From Acholoe squamosa (taxonomy: Eukaryota; Annelida; Polychaeta; Phyllodocida; Polynoidae), in assembly GCA_949317995.1 (NCBI GenBank), contig OX439039.1, forward strand, positions 70,566,002-70,630,001: DNA of 64,000 nt, given 5' to 3'. This document shows, one piece after another, positions 35,210 through 46,400 of the stretch (its first letter is position 1; every line of letters begins with the position of its first letter). Position numbers and translations under genes: made by a program. The notes under the pieces are model-generated. The model made no database searches. It saw nothing but the letters and a program-made list of their open reading frames with translations, and was not told the origin of the DNA.

Positions 35210-36425
35210 CCTGTTTACCTATAACTACTGGTCACTTATAGCTACTGTTCACCTATAACTACTGTTCACCTATAACTAGTGTTCACCTATAACTAGTGTT
35301 CACCTATAACTACTGTTCACCTATAACTACTGTTCACCTATAGCTACTGTTCACCTATAACTACTGTTCACCAAAGCTACTGTTCACCTATAACTACTGT
35401 TCACCTATAGCTACTGTTCACCTATAACTACTGTTCACCTATAACTACTGTTCACCTATAACCACTGTTCACCTATAACTACTGTTCACCTAAAACTACT
35501 GTTCACCTAAAACTACTGTTCACCTATAGCTACTGTTCACCTATAACTACTGTTCACCAAAGCTACTGTTCACCTATAACCACTGTTCACCTATAACTAC
35601 TGTTCACCTATAACTACTGTTCACCTATAACCACTGTTCACCTATAGCTATTGTTCACCTATAACTACTGTTCACCTATAACTAGTGTTCACCTATAACT
35701 ACTGGTCACCTATAGCTACTGTTCACCTATAACTACTGTTCACCTATAACCACTGTTCACCTATAACTACTGTTCACCTATAACTACTGTTCACCTATAA
35801 CTACTGTTCACCTATAACTACTGTTCACCTATAACTACTGTTCACCTATAACTACTGTTCACCTATACCTACTGGTCACCTGAAGCTACTGTTCACCTAT
35901 AACTACTGGTCACCTATAACCACTGTTCACCTTTAGCTACTGTTCACCTATAACTACTGTTCACCTTTAGCTACTCTTCACCTATAACTACTGTTCACCT
36001 ATAACTACTGTTCACCTATAACTACTGTTCACCTATAACTACTGTTCACCTATAACTACTGTTCACCTATACCTACTGGTCACCTTAAGCTACTGTTCAC
36101 CTATAACTACTGGTCACCTATAACTACTGTTCACCTTTAGCTACTGGTCACCTATAACTACTGTTCACCTATAACCACTGTTCACCTTTAGCTACTGTTC
36201 ACCTATAACCACTGTTCACCTTTAGCTACTGTTCATCTATAACCACTGTTCACCTTTAGCTACTGTTCACCTATAACCACTGTTCACCTTTAGCTACTGT
36301 TCACCTATAACCACTGTTCACCTTTAGCTACTGTTCACCTATAACCACTGTTCACCTTTAGCTACTGTTCACCTATAACTACTGTTCACCTATAACTACT
36401 GTTCACCTTTAGCTACTGTTCACCT
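35210..36425. repeat. Minisatellite, 17-bp unit, about 70 copies
   Basis: Unit CTATAACTACTGTTCAC with point variants (AGCTA, ACCAC, GGTCAC). From about 36170 to 36375 a 34-bp dimer (CTTTAGCTACTGTTCAC plus CTATAACCACTGTTCAC) repeats about six times. All frames carry stops, so not coding. Confidence 0.92.
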
Positions 36426-36556
36426 GGCGTGTATCACTGTGTGGCAGATTATCATTGTGCACTCCTTTCATTGTCACATTATGGTGCGGCAGATGTCACC
36501 TAGGGTGAAGTAGGCCCACGTAACAATAGCCGGTTTTAGACAGGTGGTGAATTGGG

Positions 36557-36801
36557 GTAACCTTTTAAAGAGCTCTCACAATCCATCAATACATTATGCC
36601 GTCTGGTTGTCATGATGCATTTATTAGATACAACCCCGGTAAATGTATACACACCAGGGTTGCATTCAAACACCATGCTGCTCCTATGAGGTGATGCACG
36701 CCCGATGGGTGGTTGGGCCATGCTGGTGAGTAGACTGAGGAGCACTGTATAGGTGCGTCATGACATCGACAACCAAGGTGCATCGGTCCATAAAGGGTTA
36801 A
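36557..36801. mobile_element. piggyBac-like MITE
   Basis: From GTAACCTTTTAAAGAGC to CATAAAGGGTTAA; the left TTAA has decayed to GTAA. Interior TGCTGGTGAGTAGACTGAGGAGCACT hairpin pattern (in part) and TGCATC words as in the other copies. Confidence 0.5.
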
Positions 36802-37229
36802 GTCCCTGTCCAGGTAACACTCAGCAGTGACATTCATGTTACACCAGTAGTACCACACCCAGCCCCATGGACGGACAGAGGAGGCTTCACGTCAGTCTGT
36901 CCACGCTCCAGCATGTTATACATCAACCATTAGTAATCACCACTCTCAGGTAGGAATACTGTGTATGATATATCATCTGGCCATAATGAATCACACGGTT
37001 ATTCTTTTTTTTTTACTGCAAAGTGGACAAACAGCATGTGCCATAAGTGGATAGACCAGCTATCTTGTCGTCTCAACCTTTTCTACATTTGAACCAGGAA
37101 TCCAGTTACGGTTCTAGTGTGTGGTATAATTATGGAGTGAGCATTTCGTTAGAACAATTACTTATAAATAAGAAATATTCCCTCAAACCCCCACTGATAC
37201 CGTCATCAATATGATATTAATAAAGGAGA

Positions 37230-38022
37230 ATAAGAAGAGATTATAGTGCAACCGACATGTTTCAGTCTTTTCAGCCCTTTGTCAAGGTTAATTTATTTTG
37301 ACATTTTTGGTATAGTATATAGACTTGGGAGCCTTTTCACGCTATGATGTTATGAAACCTTGGATACAATAAGTGTCGTTACTTGTGGTCTTGGAAACAA
37401 TTTTACAAAATGACTCCTTAGTTGAATGACCTATATCTAGCTTGTGTATACGATCCAACATGTGTCAATAGAGAATAGCCTTGAGTCCATCTATTATTAT
37501 CACAGATTCATCCTAGGTCTACTTAGTTTGTGGTGAACATGGAGATGACTAACAGCCGAAATGTAATAAAAGTGATTCAAAATGTATTAAGTCTCAGTCT
37601 TTTTCTGTATTCACGTGACATAATGGGTTAGTATGTGCCTGGTCCCTCAGGGTGGTAGATAAATGGTGGGTATTCTTGATGAGGGAGTGGGATGGGGACC
37701 CACTCACATGACGTATCGACATTAGATTGGTTAGAACAATTAAACGTTCCATAATGTACGTTTTTCCTCTACAAGTATTACATATATTCCAAAATACCGT
37801 ATTAAAGCAAGGTCGCATGACCAGTAATGACTTAGTCAGAGATGAAACATTTCCTAGTTTGGTTGGTAGTCTTACTTTTCCATTTGAATTCCTCGCGGTA
37901 CCCTGACTTTTTTTTCTATAGATAATAAAATGATAAAAAAACGTAATGTTTCCTACTTTATGTTGACCGGGGGTAGTGTACTGAGTAAATCCCCATGAAA
38001 ATCGAAAAGTGTTAACTAACAA
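37230..38022 (-). pseudogene. Possible decayed PLE 3' end
   Basis: On the minus strand a 142-codon open stretch contains NICNTCRGKTYIMERL, reminiscent of the Cys-rich GIY-YIG start. It is followed by CTTGACAAAGGGCTGAAAAG then ACTGAAACATGTCGG (37250-37300), a tail style seen after PLE ORFs. Rest of the protein is not recognisable. Weak call. Confidence 0.22.
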
Positions 38023-38699
38023 TATAGCTCTGCACGTATGTGGTCTATTGTGTTGACCACACGGCCAGCAGGCTCAAATTAATTTAGTGCAGTACTAATC
38101 GGATGATGCTTCTCCCAACCTCTTTTGTCCTCAACCCAACCCCATGGGGAGTGGCTGCATGGGGGGTGGGGTAGAGAAAGTACCGGTTAGGGGGTTACTA
38201 CATGGCTATACAAGGGCAACATTGTGCTATAAAGATGCTCTAATTTGCTGATCATGGTGCAGAAATGGGTTGATTGCTGGCCATGATGCAACAGTGCGAC
38301 CCTGTCAAGTAACTTGCCAGCACTGTACAAATGTACGCTGCCTAGGTACACCAAAATAGTGCCAAATGGCTCCATTTAGGTGTTTGTAACAGGAAATGGA
38401 CGTGATGCAGTACAAGGCCATTAGCTCTCTAAAGGCAGCATAGTACTTTTTGATCGTTAGGCTGCAAGGACGCCCGTCGAAAGTGTATTGCCAGTGCTGC
38501 ATTCATAAAACACTAAAACACAGTCCCAAGATCCTTCGGTGCAGTGCTGGTGAATTGTTCCGTAACACTGCATTAAAAACATGGGTCTGAACAATAAAAG
38601 GTTAACTTTTTTATCAGAGACCCCTTGTAGCAGAGTTAGAATGTGAAACATCAGGTGGACTCTGATGCTGCCGGTATGGACATGTATAGGGCCCTAGAC

Positions 38700-38850
38700 A
38701 GGGGGGTCCCATGTCCCTTGTCGGTTTAAAGAAATGGCCTTGTCCTCTTGTCGATTTTAAGAAGTGATTTTGTCCCTTGTCACCCACCCCCATGTCCCTT
38801 GTCGATTTTAAGAAGTGGCCTTGTCCCCTTGTTGATTTTACCCGTCTGGG
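38700..38850. repeat. Degenerate short tandem repeat (CCCTTGTCGATTTTAAG)
   Basis: Unit ATGTCCCTTGTCGATTTTAA with GAAGTGGCCTTGTCC, about three copies. Diverged relatives at 9715-9770 and 60290-60470. Confidence 0.5.
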
Positions 38851-40518
38851 GTCCTATGTATGTACCACCGACCAGTATGGCTCTAATCTCACAAGGTTCT
38901 GGGTGGTACTAGGCTCCCAGGAGATGCTTGAAGGGGGATTACATGTATTTTGTATCACTCAGGCAGTTTTCAAGTATTTAACAAAAGCCTTAGCCTTCTT
39001 CATAACAATTTTCCATTTACTGAAATGTATATCTACTGTATAGCATCATGATACATGTACAGTACATTTATTGTACTGTGGGGGCCATGTCATCATTCCC
39101 ATATGGCCTCACACATATACTGTATTACTGGCACGTAGTATCTGAATAGACCCTCGGTAAGGCAGGGCTCACACTTGACTCCTTTTCCACCCTATTATAC
39201 CGAACCCACTACACCACATCGATCTGCGCATGTCACTGGCACCCACTTCCGGCCATGCTAACAAACTAATCAAGAGACCAATTTACTGATTCAATAGAAC
39301 AGTTTCAGGCTGCATTTACTCATTAGGGTTTTGGTAATTGCTATCGATCTTGGTATTCCTCGTGTATTGTGATACTTTGCTCACATTTATCATCGTCATA
39401 CAGTTGGTTGATTATGGGTATTGGTCTCCATTTCTGGCCAACAAAGTATCAAAATGTAATAGAATTTTGAAAAATGTCATAAGGAAAAATCCAGATACAT
39501 TCATAGTGATTATGGTTTGCATTTAGAAAATATTCAAGAACCAGCGGGGGAAAATCTATAAAAAGATTTCTGAATATGAAGTTTAAGAAGCCATTTTATC
39601 AATCAAGACTTAGTATGAAGAAATGACCCCCCCCCCGAAAAAAAAAAGAAGAAGAAGAAAAGAAAAGAAGAATTGAGAAAGGAAAAAGAAAGAAATACAA
39701 AAGGGAGTGTAGACTGGAAATCTGAATGAAAAGTCCTTTGAAATTCATTAGGTAGCAATTTAAGCTAAGAATAGTGTGAAGCCCTAACATTATGTTTGGT
39801 TGGTGTCAATAGTCATCAGGGGGCTGTGTAGCGTAAAGCCTTTACCCTGTCACAGCCACGTGGTGCTTAACTGCTGTATGCCTTTGGTCGTCATGATCTG
39901 TATGTGGCGAGTAACTTGATGATGCTGCATTCATGCATCATGCCCACCTCATGAGGTTGATGCACTATCATAAACGCAGCATGATGCACTACAGCAGTTA
40001 TAGCGAATTACTCCATAACTGCAATTAACATGAACATTGACACATCACGCTACACATAGAGAGCTAAATATTTTTGACTTTAGATGATAGGCGGGGTTGG
40101 GGTCAGAGGTCAATATGTGCTCAGTCAGAGGCTACATTTGCTGAGCTGGGGGTATTGTTTAAATGTTTGGATGTGTCTTACCGTAGGAGTGTTAGAGAAC
40201 ATGAGGCTGAGGGTGTGCTTCTAATTATTTATTCTGCCATGTTTATGGGCTGCAGGGGGCAGGTATGTGGTTGGTGAATGGAGCCTTCCTACCTGTGGAC
40301 AAACTTGACATAACCCCACCTACTGACCATACAGGGCTCTACTCCCCACCCTGCTACAGGACATGCCTGAGCGGGACAACCTTGAGTCCAGAGATGCCAC
40401 TTTTTCCTAACTTTTTACTTATTTTTAGAAATCCGAACTTTTGGCTGTAATTCCTACGGTGTGTCCTATCATAGGTTCCAAAATTAGTATAATTTCCGAA
40501 TGTTTAGAGATCATTTAG

Positions 40519-40663
40519 TCTCGGAGGACAAAAATTAAAACCACCCACACCTCTACACTGCCTTGCTTCTACTCCTCAGGGAGTGTGGGGTTAGTAAAGA
40601 GATCAATCTCGGAGGACGAAAATTAAAACCATCCACACCTCTACACTACCTTGCTTCTACTGA
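40519..40663. repeat. Short direct duplication, 90-bp offset
   Basis: TCTCGGAGGAC(A/G)AAAATTAAAACCA(C/T)CCACACCTCTACACT recurs at 40519 and 40609. Confidence 0.7.
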
Positions 40664-40854
40664 TCTAGAGATCATTTAGTGGCATCTCTTCTTCACATAC
40701 AAGGTGAATGAAGGTGGTTCACAGAGAGTTATCAAAAGATGAGAGGAAAAATCTCAGAGGCATAATGATATCCGGTGTAAGAACTGAAAATGAAGAATTC
40801 GAAAAAAAGGAGATACATAGCTGGGTGTGAAAGTACGGGGATGGTAGCGAAAAT

Positions 40855-41892
40855 GGTTGGGACAGTGTTCAATCAGCACTACTGCATGACTGCTGCTATA
40901 GCAGTAGGTGAGCAGTAGATCATACTGAAAACTACTGCTGGGGGTAGGTAGAAGCATAAAAGGAGCAGCCGCTACTTCAGTACTGGCACTACCAATGCCT
41001 TTCTAGGTGGTCCTTGCTGGATTTGAACTTGGGATCTTCTGATTACTGTACCAACGCATTAGCCCCCTGAGCCACCACCCCATCAGATATGTGGAGCTGT
41101 CATTACTTCCTAGTAGTGCATGCAACTCATATAGGAGGGGGCAGTATTGATTCAGTAGTACTGGGTAACTTCTATCATAGCAAGAGGGTAGGAGTAGGCA
41201 TGTTTGATAAAGTACTGCTATAGTAGAATGCCTTGCATTTTATTGATGTTAAGGTGATAAGACAGCAGCTTTGTAATTATCAATGATACTTGTATACTAT
41301 GTAGAAAAAGTGTCATGATGGTGACCAAAATAATACTTGATGATTCAGTACATTTATGCCCTACATAAAGTCAGTGACTAATTCCTCATTTTCACACACC
41401 ATAACATCCATGTGTATCCATTACTGGCACTCAATAACATAATCATATGCAAAGGCTTTTCTTCACAAACACTGGCTAGTTTCAGAATTTCATTAATGAA
41501 TCTTTTGATTACTGTTCACAACCATACTGACATTCACACTATGGACTGTCTCAGAAGTATCAGGTCAGTAGCCCAATAAATAATCCATGAATGGACAGAG
41601 TGATACCAGTAGATAGTCAGTAGACAACTGCATCTATGCAGCTACACAGAGTGTGACATTTTTGGTATCTATTAAGATTCAGTTGAGAGTCAGTAGACTA
41701 CTGATTCTAGCCTGAAAATGCAGTGCATACTCAGTTGATAGTCAGTATATTACTGAATCTATACTGAAAATGCAGTGTAGAGTCAGCTGTTTTGGAAGTA
41801 TTTCAGCAGTACCTACTGCAAAATGCAGTTGTTGATCAGCATATTCTCAGTAGCCACTGATAGGAGAAGTAGATACTGCCTTCTGGTCCGGG
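40855..41892. mobile_element. CCCGGACC-family element, copy 4 (left end missing)
   Basis: Begins in the middle of the family consensus at GGTTGGGACAGTGTTCAATC, about 300 bp in, and ends TTCTGGTCCGGG. The tRNA-like block is present at 41007-41080. Confidence 0.65.
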
Positions 41893-43341
41893 ATGTCAAT
41901 ATATTCAGGAACAATCAGGGAAAATCTTCCAGAATCTTCTGTTTAAGTTTGTGATATTTTGTCTTTTCCCCCATAGATATACAGCGGGAGATATACTGAT
42001 ATTTTCTTTACTCAAAATAAGGGTTCCGTGGCTAGGCATCATAGTTCACGTCAAAGGCAGGGCGTTGATGTAGATAAGAGCATTTGTAAATGTCTGAGAA
42101 CAAATTTTGGTTACTGGTAGCTACATTGCGAGGCATCCTAATTTGATCAAGGAATATGATGATTTTTGGTACCCTGTCTATAAAGGGCACCCGCACTTTG
42201 TGTATATTGTCGATTTCACATATAAGGTGCGCCTTATATACGAGGTAGTACAGCAGTGCCGGTAGGTGTAAGAAGAGGCGTGAGGGGGAGGGTCTCTCAC
42301 CTGGCCAGTTAACCACTCAGGTACCATATCATAGCCAATCAGGCAGGTGACATGACACCTTAATCTGCTCTGTGATCCCCCGCCTGTCGGTGGCTATCGT
42401 CTAGGTGTGACATGGGCAGGATCAAGATAAGGTGATCCCCTATAGCCAGTTGGACCATGTAAAGTTAATCCCTTCACCAATAAGTCATATATCAACGTGT
42501 GTTGATTAGGGGATCAGATCTGTCAGGGATCAGTCCTCTGAGAGCTACATGATTACTTAAATGCACTCTGTCCCTTTGCCGGCATGATGTACATTTGTAT
42601 ATCTTTTAAAACACACAGGGTAACACACTCTGTCCTCGGGTCGTCATGATATGTAGATCTAGTCCTGGTGAGTGGTTCGCAGTCAAGTCAGTGGTGGATC
42701 CAGGATTTAGAAAAGTTTGAGCAATTACCGGTAGCTGTTAAGAAGTAGGCCCCCTACAGACAAAAATGATGGGGTGCATTTCCCACGCTCCTCTCTAAAT
42801 CCGCCACGTACTGGAGTCCATACATCCTAGTGTAAATCATATGAGACTGATCATGTACTCCTGAAGTGTCGGCATATACACAGGTGCTATTACAGAAGTC
42901 GTTACACATCTTGCCGTCCTTAAAGTGTTAAAGTGATGGTTAGGAGTGAGGTTTTTGTAATCGATGATCCACACAGATCTCTGTATAGGGGATTGACGTT
43001 TGGGAATACAACAGGATAAATTGGCGACAATTGGTTTACATTCACGACACATTTATTCGAGTAAAATATGAGTAGTATCACTACAAAACGCTCCAAGCAC
43101 TATTCACAAGGACAGCCAAAACCTGACACTGGCATAGTTTGTGGAAAATCACCCCTCTACCACCAGTTTTTATGTGTATGGGACGTCTACAACACATTTG
43201 TATACGTCTATAGACACATCTATGTATAGATTTAGAACATTTAACATGACAGTATTCTTTACATATAACCATGTGTTTTGTAAAACAACCAATAACCTAG
43301 GGGACATAAATATCTGACTAGTTCCTGTTTTTTCTCCACAG

Positions 43342-43480
43342 GTGGTGTTAGTGTCGCCGTGGGGTGGGGATGGCGTCCGGAGAGACGCTCAGTTCGGTGA
43401 CGGGGCCCTACTTCACTAAGTACCGGGACGACCACTGGGACGCACCCCCCGACACAGCCCAGTCTGCCGTCATGTTCAAG
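43342..43480 (+). CDS. LAS2: LAS2 exon with start codon (coding from 43370)
   Basis: A strong pyrimidine tract and ACAG acceptor at 43338-43341 precede a 28-nt leader, then ATG at 43370 in context GGGGATGG. Codes 37 residues beginning MASGETLSSV and ends AAG at 43480, followed by GTAAGC. Phase 0 end. Because the exon opens with an acceptor, at least one untranslated exon must lie upstream. Confidence 0.85.
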
Positions 43481-46400
43481 GTAAGCTTTATACGTGTAAC
43501 ATCAGATTCATTCAGACTTAAATGAACAAACATCATACGTATATGTGAACCCCATAGTTCTCTCTTTTCCATTTGAGGTCCACTATGTTCGGTCTTTTGA
43601 CTGATCCAGCTGACTGATCTTATGAGATTTTATATTGTGGTTTATAATGAGTTAGATGTAGGAGGGGGGAGCCCTTGAGAAAAATTTGAACTGGACATTC
43701 TCAAAAAGTAGAAGGAGGTGTCAATCAATTTCAGCATTTACAGTTCTCCCCCAAGACTTCATATCTTCGTTGCTGCATTCTATTTCTATTTCATTTTCAA
43801 GGCAGGGTCCATTTCAAATCAAACGGTATCAACTTTTAATTTGCATATTTTCAATAAAAAAATAAGCATATTGTATAACAAAAGTATCAAATATAAGTAG
43901 AAAAGGATCATATTGTTACTGTGACCGAAGTTCAAAGAAAACAGATTTATATTTATTCATAAAAATAAACTTCAAAATGTCACTATGGAAAACAGCTGAA
44001 AAGCAAACTTTTTCGTTTCCCATTGAAACCTATATATAAGCCAATTTCTTCTCAAGTCAATTCCTCATAGATTCCGATAGTAAAGATTCCAGGATGAATG
44101 CAAAGCGTCTGAAATGAAGACGCTTTACCCTCTGTGAGATGACAATTTCTACTCCGAGACAATTCTTGCTCTCGTGAATTCTGCGCATGCGCGACAACTC
44201 TACTATAAATACAGCGATCCTTCATCTTTTATTTTAGTAACCATGCCTTGTGGGGTATGGATCTGCAGTACTTTTTCCCTCCAATCGACCTTGTGCCAAA
44301 CGGCGAATGTTGTGAATGTGCCCCCTACACCACACATTGACTGTCCACCCACTGGCTCCAGCTGTTTCCATCTATTTCTACTGGAAGCAGTGTATGTTTA
44401 GTAGATGAATAGTCGACTGTATCCACCAACTGTTAGCATAAACACCACAAGTCTTAAAGGGAGCACAGATGTGCGTGTTTAGTCCTGGTACTGGCATTAC
44501 CGGCATGTTTAACTTGACAATTGCTATCTCTGTTGAGTACAAGCCATTGTAATATATCGTTTTGAGGTAGCACATTGTGGAGATTAATATTAGATCATCA
44601 TATTTCAGTTTTGAGCAAGATTAAAAACTTTAGTGTATAAAAAGATAGAAAAAGGGTGTATAAAGTGATTTTGTGATCTATATCACACATTCAATCTTAT
44701 GAGTGTTGGAGGTCTGGTACATGTATGGACATGGATAGGTACTTGTGGTGTTGTGTGGATAACCGACCCTGAGCCATGTGTGCTTAAAGGCAGATCATTT
44801 GTATCAGTGGCTTTATTTGACTTAAAATCTCCATTTTTCCAATTTCAATTTATGTTAAACCATCAGAGGTTATGTTAAAGATGGGCGTCCTCGTGTATTG
44901 AAGATATTCACAGGTCTGCCAATTATACTCTGAACTGGCCTTCTTCTTAATAAGGGGTATAAGGGAATTTCCACCTCAAACCCCCCCCCCACACCACCAC
45001 CACCACCACCTTTGTGGATATCATAATATTACATTTTACCATCCTTCCTCCTATAGGATAAGGAGTACCCCTCAGCTAGTGCGGCCCTGGAGGCCTACAT
45101 CCAGCAGCACGAGGGCCGGCCGGGCAGCTTCTTCCCACCGGGCCGTCAGCCCATGGAGCCCGTGGAGGAGCTGCTCACCCCACACCTGGCCTCCTCCAGG
45201 GCCGGCCTGGCAGACCAGGTGCAGGTGCAGCGGCTCCAGGCACTGAAGAAGATGGTGGACGAGGCTTACCAGAGGCTGGAGATGCAGAGCTTAGGGAGGG
45301 GTGTGGGAGGTGGTGCCCCCCACGCCGCACCAGGTTAGTTTTTAATGTTAGTTTCACAGAAAACCAACAACATAATGAAAAATGCGTCCAAAATATAACA
45401 CTCTCATAACATGTACTAAGCCTCAAGGCGAGTCCTGTCCGGTCAGGGTCAATCTATCTATAATCCAAAATGTGTGCCCAAACCAATGAATATATGATTC
45501 TGTATTCTTGATTTTTATAGTTTTGGGATGAGCTTTATAACTGATAATGGGTTACTGGTAAATGTTCTTAATGAAGCATCATGCAGCTATCAGGAGTCCC
45601 TCTCCAGTCGGGAGTGCCCTTTTCTAGTTAGGGAGTGATCATTTTTTAACAACGGGGGGGGGGGGGGGGGGGCTGGTGGATTTGTCCGTGGACGCGCGAA
45701 AAAAATTTCGACCCCCCCTCTCGAGGGGATGAAATTTTTTCGGCCTCCCCCCATAAGGGACAAAACTCGCGCGCCAACGTCCCCTTTTAGCCTATAGTAA
45801 TGCGCGGGGTTTTCCACTGAAAACAGGTGAAATTATTTTGACCCCCCCCATCACAGGTGTTGAAAAAATTCTGACCCCCCCGGTCAAGGGGTTGAAAAAA
45901 TTCTGACCCCCCCCTCAAACCCACCAGCCCCCCCCTGTTGTTAAAAAATGATCACTCCCTTAGATGAATTAAGTAGAGAGAAATCTGCACACTACATAAC
46001 CCACTTTTAATCATTCCATTTCAGGGCAGAATGTATCAGCAGCCGCTAACCAGACCCTGACTGAGTCACAGCGTATTCTGACATGTATATCTCCCCTACC
46101 TGGGGTTACCCCATGTGTGAGTGAGGCCACCGTGTCCACAGACGCCCTGCTTAATGCCCGGCCCCAGTTCTACCCGGCCCCCACAGGAGCAGCTCTGAGC
46201 AGCTCCAACCGCCGCTCCAGGGGCTACAAGACCATGCAGGACTATGTAGAGGAGGCCAGGAGGGCGGTGGTCGTAGATCCGGCTGGAGTCCTCCAGAGCC
46301 CACCTATAGGGAGCACGGCCAGGCCGACCGTGCTGTCTGTACCACCTTCCAGCCGACAGTATGCCAATGGAGGACGCTCCCCTCCCAACTGGGTGAAGGA

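Noticed and set aside
33017-36425. CRISPR-like regular repeats
   Set aside because: No unique spacers: whole units repeat head to tail, so they are minisatellites in a eukaryotic genome.
12409-43420. Protein start at ATG 12409 joined to LAS2
   Set aside because: The spliced frame does not match LAS2 and stops after 22 codons; kept only as a possible upstream frame.
45175-45426. Minus-strand Pro/Ser frame over LAS2 exon 2
   Set aside because: Antisense shadow of a GC-rich coding exon.
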